NCBI GenBank assembly: GCA_035480615.1
Contig: DATIHO010000002.1
Span: forward strand, 1-27,600
Origin: CAIPFQ01 sp035480615
Lineage (GTDB): Bacteria; Chlamydiota; Chlamydiia; Chlamydiales; SM23-39
Direction of reading: 5' to 3'
Length of the DNA stretch: 27,600 nucleotides
The notes below the pieces were generated by a model that did no database searches, was not told the DNA's origin, and saw nothing but the letters and a program-made list of their open reading frames with translations. Of this stretch, positions 15,540 through 24,096 are shown piece by piece. Position numbers and translations under genes: made by a program. Positions within the stretch are counted from its first letter, which is position 1. Each line of letters starts with the position of its first letter.

Positions 15540-16451
15540 TTATTTGTTGTACAACACCTGTTCCAGACAAACGGACAGACGCATATTTCGGGAAATGGCA
15601 AGTCTTGCTTCATCAATCAAACGCTCTACTTCGTTTAAAGGAACAAGCGGACAGCTTGCTTGCGGAGCCTCCGGAAAAAAAAGAGGGACATGCAAACGCC
15701 TTGCAATCTGATCGCGATGCCACATGAGAATGATAGAAAATAAAGACTCCACATTTGAGGCCTGTTTCACGGGATCTTCCTGTTCGATCTCTTTTGCAAT
15801 TTTTTCAAGGGTCAAAGACAGATCGGTATAGCTATATCTTTCAGCAAGTAATTGAAAAAGGGATTCGTACAATTTTATTTTTGCAGCCAGATCCAATGCC
15901 AATCCCGCCGAACCTTGCGCAAGTGTTGCAAATTGCCCGGGCAACCCTCTTTCAACAAGAAGCGTTGCAATTTCTGAAACGGCTAATGCCTGAAATCGAA
16001 GAATCCTGCAACGAGAAGCAATGGTTGGCAAAATCTCCTGCATTGCGCTGGTTATTAGGATAAACAATGTATCGGGCGATGGCTCTTCCAATATTTTGAG
16101 AAGGGCGTTCGCGGCAGCCGATTGCATGCGGTGTGCATCATGGATCACAAACACTTTGGCCATTGCTTCAAAAGGAGCGGCATGCGCGTCATCGATGAGT
16201 TGCCTGACGGTTTCAATAGAATGCAAGCCGCTTTTTCCGCAAGGCCGTATCACATGAAAATCGGGATGAATTTCCCTATTGATGCGTTGTTGATCAGATT
16301 GAAGGAGGTGCAGCGCTAAATCTTTCGCAAAAAGACTTTTTCCAATCCCTTCAATTCCCGTGAATAAAAAAGCGGCAGGGAGATGATTTTCAATCACCGA
16401 TTTATGCAAAAAAGCTTTGATTGCAGGATTGCCCAGAATCGATTCGAACAT
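15540..16451 (-). CDS. holB: DNA polymerase III delta' subunit
   Basis: 303-aa AAA+ protein, part of the clamp loader that places the sliding clamp on primed DNA. P-loop TGIEGIGKS at 31-39, Walker B-like VFVIHDAHRM at 100-109, ANALLKILEEP at 114-124 and the SRC motif at 146-148 (ASRCRIL), all typical. The four-cysteine zinc module that most DnaX/delta' proteins have between the P-loop and HPD is missing: the segment HLLQSDQQRINREIHPD has no Cys. The C-terminal collar domain spans about 210-303. ATG at 16451 with GAGG upstream. Six bases separate it from the tmk stop; last replication gene of the operon. Confidence 0.9.
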   Translation of the reverse strand: MFESILGNPAIKAFLHKSVIENHLPAAFLFTGIEGIGKSLFAKDLALHLLQSDQQRINREIHPDFHVIRPCGKSGLHSIETVRQLIDDAHAAPFEAMAKVFVIHDAHRMQSAAANALLKILEEPSPDTLFILITSAMQEILPTIASRCRILRFQALAVSEIATLLVERGLPGQFATLAQGSAGLALDLAAKIKLYESLFQLLAERYSYTDLSLTLEKIAKEIEQEDPVKQASNVESLFSIILMWHRDQIARRLHVPLFFPEAPQASCPLVPLNEVERLIDEARLAISRNMRLSVCLEQVLYNK

Positions 16452-16457
16452 TAGACC

Positions 16458-17084
16458 TCAATTTGTTATTACTTTTAAAATCAATTGCATGGCTTGATGC
16501 AAAAGAAGAATGGGTTGAAGTGTGGCATCGAGCTTATAAAATCGCTCCGGATGATTTTTATGAATCGCAAGAAAACCAGTCCTGATTGCTTGATGAAAGT
16601 TCAGTTTTTCCGCTTCGATTCGGTCTGTCAATCGCTCTTTTTTGATGCGGGCAAGACCTACTTTGGGATCGATATCCAAATAAAGAGTGAGATCCGGCGT
16701 CAGATTTGAAGTGATAAAGCTGCACATCGCCTCCACTTGTTTCATTCCAAGACCTCGGGCCGCTCCCTGATAGGCAATCGTTGAATCATTGAACCGATCG
16801 CACAAAACAATTTGACCTGCCTGCAGAGCTGGCAAGATCAACTCGGACACATGCTGCGCACGGGAAGCTAAAAATAGGGAAAGCTCGGCAAGCGGAGCTA
16901 TTATATTTGTCTGTTCCAACACAAGATGGCGAATTTTCTCGCCAAGCGCGGTTCCCCCAGGTTCACGAGTTTTTAAAACAGGATAACCCTGTTGCAAAAG
17001 CTCTTTAAACACTGCCTCTATGAGAGTTGTTTTTCCCGCTCCCTCACCCCCTTCGAAGGTAATGAAAACACCTTGTTTCATCAT
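16458..17084 (-). CDS. tmk: Thymidylate kinase
   Basis: Phosphorylates dTMP to dTDP. 208 aa (usual about 205-215) from ATG 17084; the next codon is also ATG (17081). An upstream extension inside gyrA is not needed. Motifs: P-loop FEGGEGAGKTT at 10-20, TREPGG, the CDRFNDSTIAYQGAARGL segment (DR(Y/F) motif) and the LID region GLARIKKERLTDRIE. It begins seven bases after the gyrA stop and is followed six bases later by holB, an order seen in Chlamydia. Probably translated by reinitiation, since the ribosome-binding site is weak. Confidence 0.93.
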   Translation of the reverse strand: MMKQGVFITFEGGEGAGKTTLIEAVFKELLQQGYPVLKTREPGGTALGEKIRHLVLEQTNIIAPLAELSLFLASRAQHVSELILPALQAGQIVLCDRFNDSTIAYQGAARGLGMKQVEAMCSFITSNLTPDLTLYLDIDPKVGLARIKKERLTDRIEAEKLNFHQAIRTGFLAIHKNHPERFYKLDATLQPILLLHQAMQLILKVITN

Positions 17085-17091
17085 GGTTTCA

Positions 17092-19551
17092 TCATGAAGA
17101 AATTTCTTCTGCAATCGTCTCGATTTTTTGAGCGCCAACTACCGTATCATTTTCCTCTTTCACATTGACAAGACGCACTCCTTGCGTGGAACGGCCCAAA
17201 ATACGAACGTCTCTCATCGGGATGCGCACCGCCTGGCCGCCCGCGGACATGAGAAGAACGCTATCTGAATCAGATGTGTTAAGGGCCGCGACGACCATCC
17301 CATTTCTTTCAGAAGTGATAATAGAACGGACGCCAACGCCGCCTCGATTCGTTTGACGAAAATCTTCAACGCGAGACCGTTTTCCAAAACCATTTTCGCA
17401 AACAATAAGAATGGATTCTTCAGGCGTAACCACTTCACAGCCGATCACTTTATCTTCTTTTTCATTTTTTAACATGATACCGCGCACTCCGCGCCCAACA
17501 CGCCCAATTGGCCGCACGAGGCTTTCATCAAAACGGACCGCCATTCCACCGCGGGTAAAGATCATGATCTGCTGACCCGGATGGACGATTCTGGCGGCGA
17601 TCAGCTCATCCCCTTCATCGATGTTGAGCGCATAAACTCCTTTTTTTCGCGGGTTGCTGAACTGAACAAGTTCTGTCTTTTTCACAACTCCTTTCAATGT
17701 CGCAAGGAGAATGCATGCCTCCTCTTCAAAGTTGCGAACTTTGAGGATTGCCGCTACTTTTTCATTTTCACGTAAGTCTTCCAATAAATTGATGATCGGC
17801 CTTCCCTTGGTGCGGCGTCCCGCTTCGGGAATTTGCCACACCTTGGTCCAATAGCATCGTCCGTGATTTGTAAAAATCAAAAGATATTCATGAGTCGATG
17901 CGACGTAAATGTCTTTGAGAATATCGGCCTCTTTTTTCATCTCCATCCCAATGACGCCAGCTCCCCCTCGGCGCTGTTCGCGAAACATATCAATTGGCAT
18001 CCGCTTGATATAATCATCATTGGAAATCGTGATAACCACCTGTGCATCAGCGATCAGGTCCTCCATCTGGAACTCCCCTTCCGCTGCAATGATTTTGGTT
18101 TTTCGTTCCGATTTTTCTGCTTTTTTCAATGCTTCGAGCTCTGAACGGATGAGGTCGCGCACCATTGCTTCCGAAGCAAGGATTGCTTTAAAGTGAGCGA
18201 TTTTCGTCAGCAGATCTTTGTATTCAGCTTCAATTTTTTCCGCTTCCAACCCCGTCAATTGATAAAGGCGCAGATCCAGCACGGCGTTTGCCTGTTTCTC
18301 ACTCAACTCAAAGTGGGCCATCAGCTCCGTACGGGCCATATCGCGGTTTAAAGAAGAGCGGATGATTTTGACAACGTCGTCGAGAACGTGAAGAGCCTTG
18401 AGATAGCCTTCCAGGATATGAGCGCGGGCTTCAGCTTTCGCCAGCTCAAACCGGGTGCGGCGGCGAATGACCTCGATCCGATGGTCGACCCACGATCCAA
18501 TAAAATGTTTAATATTCATTGTCCGGGGAAGACCGCGATCCAAAGCCAGCATGTTACAGCCGAATGTCACCTGCAAATCAGTGTTTTTATAAAGTTGATT
18601 GATCACGACATCGGAAATTTCACCCCGTTTGAGCTCCAAGACAATCCGCATCCCGTCCTTATCTGATTCATCGCGAATATCAGAAAGGCCAGTAATCACC
18701 TTTTCATTGATGAGATCGGCAATGCGCTTGACGAGAACCGATTTATTGACACTGTATGGGATTTCATCCACCACGATTTGTTGTCTTTGGTTTGGCAAAT
18801 CTTCAATTCGCAATTGTCCGCGAAGAAGCAGCTTGCCTCGGCCTGTATGATACGCTTCTCTAATCCCTCGATATCCGCAAATGACTCCTCCGGTTGGAAA
18901 ATCGGGTCCCGGCATCGCTTTGATGATGTCGTCAATACTCACATTCCGGTTATCCATCACAAGAATCGTCGCGTTGATGAGTTCCAATAAGTTATGGGGA
19001 GGAATATTGGTTGCCATTCCCACCGCGATTCCGGTGGATCCGTTGCACAGGAGATTCGGAAATTTCGCAGGAAATACAACAGGCTCTGTTTTGGTTTCAT
19101 CGTAGTTGGGAATCATCTCGACCGTATCTTTATCGAGATCCTCCATAAGCGCCATTGCAGCATGCGTTAAGCGGGCTTCGGTATAGCGCATAGCAGCCGG
19201 AGGATCGCCATCGACCGATCCAAAATTCCCCTGGCCATTGATCAGTGTATAGCGCATCGCCCAGTCTTGAGCCATGCGCACAAGGGTTGGGTAGATCACC
19301 GTTTCTCCATGCGGATGATAATCCCCTGAAGTATCCCCTGAGATCTTGGCGCATTTTCTGTGTTTGGCGTTCGGCGTCAAATTGAGTTGCCGCATTGCGT
19401 AAAGAATCCGTCTTTGCGAAGGTTTCAGCCCATCGCGAACATCGGGAAGAGCGCGGGAAATAATGACCGACATCGAATAGCGAAGGTAACTCTCCTTCAT
19501 CTCTTCTTCGACATTGCGCGCGACAATCACTTCGTCTTTCGTATACGACAT
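17092..19551 (-). CDS. gyrA: DNA gyrase subunit A
   Basis: 819 aa; forms A2B2 gyrase with GyrB and introduces negative supercoils. Breakage-reunion domain from residue 1, with catalytic Tyr123 in AAMRYTEARLT. The C-terminal pinwheel begins near 510 and carries the GyrA-box as QRRGGAG (canonical QRRGGKG), near residue 525. In the quinolone-determining region the sequence YHPHGETVIYP places Thr84 at the E. coli Ser83 position and Pro88 at the Asp87 position; both differ from the E. coli residues that anchor the quinolone water-metal bridge. ATG 19551 has AAGGA upstream and follows the gyrB stop by eight bases. Length is in the usual range (E. coli 875). Confidence 0.96.
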   Translation of the reverse strand: MSYTKDEVIVARNVEEEMKESYLRYSMSVIISRALPDVRDGLKPSQRRILYAMRQLNLTPNAKHRKCAKISGDTSGDYHPHGETVIYPTLVRMAQDWAMRYTLINGQGNFGSVDGDPPAAMRYTEARLTHAAMALMEDLDKDTVEMIPNYDETKTEPVVFPAKFPNLLCNGSTGIAVGMATNIPPHNLLELINATILVMDNRNVSIDDIIKAMPGPDFPTGGVICGYRGIREAYHTGRGKLLLRGQLRIEDLPNQRQQIVVDEIPYSVNKSVLVKRIADLINEKVITGLSDIRDESDKDGMRIVLELKRGEISDVVINQLYKNTDLQVTFGCNMLALDRGLPRTMNIKHFIGSWVDHRIEVIRRRTRFELAKAEARAHILEGYLKALHVLDDVVKIIRSSLNRDMARTELMAHFELSEKQANAVLDLRLYQLTGLEAEKIEAEYKDLLTKIAHFKAILASEAMVRDLIRSELEALKKAEKSERKTKIIAAEGEFQMEDLIADAQVVITISNDDYIKRMPIDMFREQRRGGAGVIGMEMKKEADILKDIYVASTHEYLLIFTNHGRCYWTKVWQIPEAGRRTKGRPIINLLEDLRENEKVAAILKVRNFEEEACILLATLKGVVKKTELVQFSNPRKKGVYALNIDEGDELIAARIVHPGQQIMIFTRGGMAVRFDESLVRPIGRVGRGVRGIMLKNEKEDKVIGCEVVTPEESILIVCENGFGKRSRVEDFRQTNRGGVGVRSIITSERNGMVVAALNTSDSDSVLLMSAGGQAVRIPMRDVRILGRSTQGVRLVNVKEENDTVVGAQKIETIAEEISS

Positions 19552-19559
19552 ATCATTCC

Positions 19560-22037
19560 TTAAATATCGAGGTTTTTGACTGAGAGAGCATGCTGCTCAA
19601 TAAAAGCGCGGCGCGGCTCCACCACTTCGCCCATCAGCATGGAAAACATCTGATCCGCGGCAATTACATCAGGAAGGGTGACTTGAATGAGAGTCCGTTT
19701 TACCGGATCCATAGTCGTTTCCCAAAGCTGATCCGCATTCATTTCGCCAAGGCCTTTATAACGTTGGATTTCAACCCCTTTTCGCCCATTGGCACGGACT
19801 GCATCGATCACTTCTCTCAACGTATAAAGGGCCGTCTTTTTTCCCTCTTCAACAAGATCGAAAATCGCATCGTTTGCAATTAAGTACTGATCGAGCGCGA
19901 GATGAAATGCCTTGAGTTTTTCAATGAGACTCATCAGCCGGTTCGGATCATAAAGTTCGGTAAATGCCAAGGCTTTCAGATGAAAGATCCGCATTTCTTC
20001 AGTCACCTCTTCCGACGGAATAGAATGCAGCGTTTCTGCATGGATTTGCTTTTGCCGCTCTTCATCTTCATTTTTGTAAGAAGCGAGTTCTTCTTCATTA
20101 TAAAAGTACTGCACTTTTTCACCCGCGGCTACCCGATAGCGGGGATAGCTGCCATTCTGCCTGCTTGCAACAAACTCCCGGAAAAGAACCCCTTTTCTTT
20201 CGATTGCGCCAATAAAGATTTCCACATCGAGGATCACTTCCATCAACGCTTCAGTTGTAGCCGGCTCGAAAGGGGTTTGCGAATTGTTTGACTGAAGTTG
20301 GATATCGCTCATCCCAAGCCGTAACAGATATTCATCCATCTCTTTTTCCGAATGGATATATTGGCTGATTTTTTTTCGGGTGACCTTAAAAAGAGGGGGC
20401 CGCGCAATGTAGACGTAATGATTTTCAATAAGCGCAGGCATATGGCGGTAAAAAAAGGTAAGCAGCAAAGTTCGAATATGAGAGCCGTCAACATCAGCAT
20501 CGGTCATGATGATGATCTTATGATACCGCAGTTTAGAGACGTTAAAATTTTCCTGACCGATTCCACAACCAAGCGCAGAGATCATCGACCCCACTTCCTG
20601 ATTTTGAAGCACCTTTTGAACGCGGGCTTTTTCCACATTGAGAATTTTGCCTCGAATCGGCAGGATTGCCTGGAATCTTCGATCGCGACCCATTTTTGCG
20701 GAACCGCCCGCAGAATCTCCCTCAACAATATAAATTTCACAAAGAGCCGGATCGCGCTCTTGGCAATCAGCCAGTTTTCCGGGAAGCCGCGCACTATCGA
20801 GAGCGGTTTTGCGAAGCGTCAATTCTCGCGCTTTTTTCGCAGCTTCACGCGCTTGAGCTGCAATGAGCGCTTTTTCTATGATGAGTTTTGCAATAGATGG
20901 ATTTTCATTGAGATAAATCGAGAGATGCTCTCCTACGATCGTTTGGACAATCCCCGCCACCTCATTATTACCAAGCTTTTGTTTCGTCTGTCCTTCGAAT
21001 TGCGGATTGGGCACTTTACAGGAAATGATTGCAGCCAAGCCCTCGCGCATATCTTCGCCGCTGACCGTTAACTTGTCTATTCCTTTAATATGGGCGCTTT
21101 TCATGTAGCTGTTCAACACGCGAGTCAAGGCAGTCGAAAACCCGGTCAAATGAGTTCCACCTTGACGAGTCGCGATATTATTGACGTAAGTATAAATGGT
21201 TTCGGTATACGTATCATTCCATTGCATCGCCACTTCAAATTCGACAGGGCCGTCAAGCCCTTCTTTGGTTGCATGTATGTAGATCGGATTGGGAAACAGG
21301 GGAACCTTTCCTTCATTGAGCGCAGCAACAAATGAAGAGATCCCCCCCTTGTAATTAAAACGGACAGGTTCGCGCTCTTTGACTCTCTCATCTTGTAAAA
21401 AGATCGTGATGCCGCGGTTCAAAAAGGCAAGTTCCCGAAGCCGTTTGACCAAAATATCGTAATCATAATACGTGACGGAAAAAATCGTGTCGTCCGGCCA
21501 AAAAGTAATTTTTGTCCCTCTTTTTGTCGTTGTCCCCAATTTTTTTAAAAGTTCTTTTGGTTTTCCTCGCTCAAAAGTCATTTCGTAAACCTGGCCATCC
21601 TTATAAACCGTCGCAACCAGTTTTTTGGAAAGCGCATTGACGCAAGAAACCCCGACCCCATGCAATCCCCCGGATACTTTATATGTGCTCTTGTCAAATT
21701 TTCCGCCTGCATGCAGGATCGTCATGACGACTTCCAAAGCAGAGACATCACGCCCCTGTTTAATGGATTCTTTTTCATGCCTGGCAATGGGAATGCCGCG
21801 TCCATCATCTTCGATGCTTACGCCGCCATCCGGAAGAAGCATCACAATAATTTGAGAACAAAAGCCTGCCATGGCTTCATCGATGCTATTATCGACCACT
21901 TCATAGACGAGTTGATGGAGGCCATTCGTATGCGTATCTCCGATATACATACCAGGCCTTTCCCGGACCGCTTGCAACCCTTCCAGGACAGTGATAGAAC
22001 TCGCATCATACTCTTTTTCTTTCTCCATTATCGTCAT
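19560..22037 (-). CDS. gyrB: DNA gyrase subunit B
   Basis: ATPase subunit of gyrase, 825 aa from ATG 22037; ATG 22028 three codons later is an alternative and TTG 22058 is unlikely. GHKL ATPase motifs: YEVVDNSIDEAMAG (catalytic Glu46, Asn50), EDDGRGIP at 76-83 and GGLHGVGVS at 123-131. Toprim domain: EIYIVEGDSAGGSAKMGRDR and IIMTDADVDGSHIRTLLLTF. C-terminal RYKGLGEMNADQLWETTMDP is intact. The region between the Toprim halves and the C terminus carries a modest lineage insert. Transcribed with the DUF721 gene upstream (13 bp gap) and gyrA downstream (8 bp). Confidence 0.96.
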   Translation of the reverse strand: MTIMEKEKEYDASSITVLEGLQAVRERPGMYIGDTHTNGLHQLVYEVVDNSIDEAMAGFCSQIIVMLLPDGGVSIEDDGRGIPIARHEKESIKQGRDVSALEVVMTILHAGGKFDKSTYKVSGGLHGVGVSCVNALSKKLVATVYKDGQVYEMTFERGKPKELLKKLGTTTKRGTKITFWPDDTIFSVTYYDYDILVKRLRELAFLNRGITIFLQDERVKEREPVRFNYKGGISSFVAALNEGKVPLFPNPIYIHATKEGLDGPVEFEVAMQWNDTYTETIYTYVNNIATRQGGTHLTGFSTALTRVLNSYMKSAHIKGIDKLTVSGEDMREGLAAIISCKVPNPQFEGQTKQKLGNNEVAGIVQTIVGEHLSIYLNENPSIAKLIIEKALIAAQAREAAKKARELTLRKTALDSARLPGKLADCQERDPALCEIYIVEGDSAGGSAKMGRDRRFQAILPIRGKILNVEKARVQKVLQNQEVGSMISALGCGIGQENFNVSKLRYHKIIIMTDADVDGSHIRTLLLTFFYRHMPALIENHYVYIARPPLFKVTRKKISQYIHSEKEMDEYLLRLGMSDIQLQSNNSQTPFEPATTEALMEVILDVEIFIGAIERKGVLFREFVASRQNGSYPRYRVAAGEKVQYFYNEEELASYKNEDEERQKQIHAETLHSIPSEEVTEEMRIFHLKALAFTELYDPNRLMSLIEKLKAFHLALDQYLIANDAIFDLVEEGKKTALYTLREVIDAVRANGRKGVEIQRYKGLGEMNADQLWETTMDPVKRTLIQVTLPDVIAADQMFSMLMGEVVEPRRAFIEQHALSVKNLDI

Positions 22038-22050
22038 GCCTTGCCTTTTT

Positions 22051-22371
22051 TTAACCAATCTTGAACACGATGTCTTTGATCTGAAATTTTTCTTGAAGTT
22101 TTTTCTTCAAACGGGGCTTTTCATACATTTGGAGCAAACTATAAAACGTAGCACTCTTTACCAGAACTGTCAAAATCCCATCAACAAAAGAAACGACACG
22201 AACAAGACTCGCCATTTTTTCACCCAATAACGCCACCCATTCTTTCGCAATCTCTTCTAAAGGGACTTGAGTCCTTTTTTCGAGATAGCTAAGAAACTGA
22301 GGCAACATTTCTTCGATTTTTATACCCGGACATCGAGTTCCATCAAAGTTTCTGGGAGTTCGATTCATCAT
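22051..22371 (-). CDS. DUF721 (DciA-like) protein
   Basis: 106-aa protein of the DUF721 family, whose characterised members (DciA) help load or operate the replicative helicase in bacteria lacking DnaC. The conserved core is present: EEIAKEWVALLGEKMASLVRVVSFVDGILTVLVKSATFYSLLQMYEKPRLKKKLQEKF, i.e. a K-homology-like alpha-beta fold followed by a basic helix. ATG 22371 has GGAG seven bases upstream; a second ATG follows directly. It heads the gyrB-gyrA-tmk-holB operon, the same position as its Chlamydia homologue, which suits a replication role. Calling it DciA proper is an extrapolation. Confidence 0.8.
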   Translation of the reverse strand: MMNRTPRNFDGTRCPGIKIEEMLPQFLSYLEKRTQVPLEEIAKEWVALLGEKMASLVRVVSFVDGILTVLVKSATFYSLLQMYEKPRLKKKLQEKFQIKDIVFKIG

Positions 22372-22413
22372 TTAAATACTCCAAGCCTTAATTCGACAAC
22401 AGCCTCCAAATGC

Positions 22414-22440
22414 CAGTATAGCTGGATTAGTCCATTTGAG
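22414..22440 (-). promoter_or_regulatory. Probable promoter of the DUF721-gyrB-gyrA-tmk-holB operon
   Basis: On the minus strand a good -10, TATACT (22420-22415), lies about 45 bases before the DUF721 start. The -35 is poor. Between them is a TGGA-CTAA-TCCA inverted motif. A very similar block precedes mgtE at 23999-24026. Confidence 0.4.
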
Positions 22441-22472
22441 GAAGCTTGAAGTTTCAGTCGATTTTTCGGTTC

Positions 22473-23939
22473 TTAGAAAAATAAATTACTAATGCCTAAG
22501 GCAATGACAAAATAGATCGTCATTGAAAGAAAATCATTGAAAGCTGTAACAATCGGTCCTGCAGAGATCGCTGGATCTACGCCGATGCGCGAAAAAAAGA
22601 GTGGAGAAAAAACGCCGAGTAGCGTCCCGGCCGTACAGCCTCCAATCAAGCCAATTCCGACAATGGCTCCTACTGCAATAGAAGATGTAGAAGATGCGGA
22701 GCCGATGATGGAACCTCCTATGGAGTCGAGAAGATAAACAAGAAACCCGCAGCCGACGCCAAAAATCAGCCCTGTAAAAAGTCCGCTTAAAAGCTCTTTG
22801 AATAGCGTCTCTCTTCTGCTTCCAACCGACAGCCCCCCCATCGCCATGATTCGAACTAACACCGTACTGCATTGCAAACCGATCGTTCCCGACATTCCAT
22901 TGATTAAAGGCACGAAGAAAAGGGCAAACGTCAAAACTCCTCCTTCATATTTTTGAAAAGAGGACATGACCCCGACATTGAGAAGTCCAGCCAGAAGAGT
23001 CACAAAAAGCCAAGGAGCGCGCGTCAAAAACCGTCGAAGAATCGGATCGTGCGATGTGAACTTTTCATTGGTTCCCGCCATTTTTGCAATCGTCTCATCC
23101 GTCATATCTTCCATTGCTTCAACAACATCTTCATGGGCAATGACCCCAACCAGATAATTGTCGATATCAACGACCGGCAATGAAGCGATTTTATATCTCT
23201 CCACGATATCGATGACCTCTTCACGGGTCGCTTCAGCCGTCACTTTGTGAAGAACGGGCCGCATGACCTGGCGAAGCGGCGTAGAAGAGGGATTGATCAT
23301 CATATTGCGAGCAGGGACATAGCCCTGCAATTCTCCTGCGTGATTGAGAATAAAAATCCCTTTTGTAAAATCAATTCTGGGATTGTCTCGAATGTAAGCC
23401 GCCGCCTCCCCAATCGTCATATCCATCGTAAACGCAAAAAAATCGGATGTCATTAACCGGCCGGCGCTTTTGCGGTCATGCTTTTTCAACTCGCGGATCC
23501 GGCTTGCTTTTTTCGAATCGACAAGCTCCATAAGACGGCGGAAACGCCTTTCCGGCATGTCTTCCACAACCCAAACAGCCTCGTCGGTCGGCATTCGGTC
23601 AAATATTTTTTTTAATTCTATATCGTCTAATTGGCGGAATAAAGTGAGTCGCGTATCGCTGTCTGTCGCAACAAGAAATTTGATTTTTGCATCGCGATTT
23701 GGTAAATTTTCAAATAAAACAGGACGGACATTATGAGGCAGATGGGATGCTGCATACGCAAGATCGATCGGGGAATGTTCGCAGGCGATTTTAGCGATAT
23801 CGTGAAGGCGGACTTTGGATGTTTGTTTATGGAATGCTTTTTCAAGTTTTTCCTTGAGAAGATCATCAATACGCCCGGTTTGCGACCCCAATAAACCAGA
23901 GTCCTCCTCAACCTCTTCTTCATTGGAATGAATTTCCAT
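22473..23939 (-). CDS. mgtE: Magnesium channel/transporter MgtE
   Basis: 488-aa Mg2+ channel in the inner membrane. Cytoplasmic MgtE_N superhelical domain at about 45-150 (LPHNVRPVLFENLPNRDAK, MPERRFRRLMELVDSKKAS), two CBS domains at about 160-285 that sense Mg2+ (LMTSDFFAF..., ASLPVVDIDNYLVGVIAHED), a connecting helix, then five transmembrane helices from about 312. The selectivity-region signature DPAISAGPIVTAFND is intact with Asp469. Slightly longer than the 450-aa standard because of an acidic N terminus. ATG 23939 is preceded by AGAGG with a hairpin abutting it. In Chlamydia mgtE lies in the same neighbourhood but with tgt nearby; tgt is not here. Confidence 0.93.
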   Translation of the reverse strand: MEIHSNEEEVEEDSGLLGSQTGRIDDLLKEKLEKAFHKQTSKVRLHDIAKIACEHSPIDLAYAASHLPHNVRPVLFENLPNRDAKIKFLVATDSDTRLTLFRQLDDIELKKIFDRMPTDEAVWVVEDMPERRFRRLMELVDSKKASRIRELKKHDRKSAGRLMTSDFFAFTMDMTIGEAAAYIRDNPRIDFTKGIFILNHAGELQGYVPARNMMINPSSTPLRQVMRPVLHKVTAEATREEVIDIVERYKIASLPVVDIDNYLVGVIAHEDVVEAMEDMTDETIAKMAGTNEKFTSHDPILRRFLTRAPWLFVTLLAGLLNVGVMSSFQKYEGGVLTFALFFVPLINGMSGTIGLQCSTVLVRIMAMGGLSVGSRRETLFKELLSGLFTGLIFGVGCGFLVYLLDSIGGSIIGSASSTSSIAVGAIVGIGLIGGCTAGTLLGVFSPLFFSRIGVDPAISAGPIVTAFNDFLSMTIYFVIALGISNLFF

Positions 23940-23948
23940 GGCCTACCT

Positions 23949-23963
23949 CTTGCGCTTCGCAAG
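23949..23963 (-). promoter_or_regulatory. Hairpin abutting the mgtE ribosome-binding site
   Basis: CTTGCG (23949-23954) and CGCAAG (23958-23963) are perfect complements around a three-base loop. On the mgtE transcript the last arm directly joins the AGAGG ribosome-binding site, so folding could limit access. It is too small to be a known Mg2+ riboswitch. Confidence 0.4.
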
Positions 23964-23998
23964 CTATCAGAGACTGTCTAGGTTAGTAATTTGACATT

Positions 23999-24050
23999 CA
24001 GTATACTGGATTTTGTCCATTTAGAGCTTGTAAAATAATAATTTTTACAA
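23999..24050 (-). promoter_or_regulatory. Probable mgtE promoter region and upstream palindrome
   Basis: On the minus strand -10 TATACT (24005-24000) sits in the palindrome CAGTATACTG (23999-24008) with TGGA-N5-TCCA just upstream, matching the block before the DUF721 operon. Farther up is a perfect inverted repeat TTGTAAAA-N7-TTTTACAA (24028-24050). The same 157-bp gap must also hold the divergent typA promoter, which I could not place. Confidence 0.4.
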
Positions 24051-24096
24051 ACCTTTACCTGGAAATGAAATAGTTGAGTTTGGTAGCATTTACCCT

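Noticed and set aside
20352..21071. 239-codon plus-strand frame inside gyrB
   Set aside because: Entirely antisense to the conserved Toprim and ATPase regions of GyrB.
23991..23996. TTGACA as the -35 of typA
   Set aside because: No acceptable -10 is found 16-18 bases downstream; the nearby TATACT is only six bases away.
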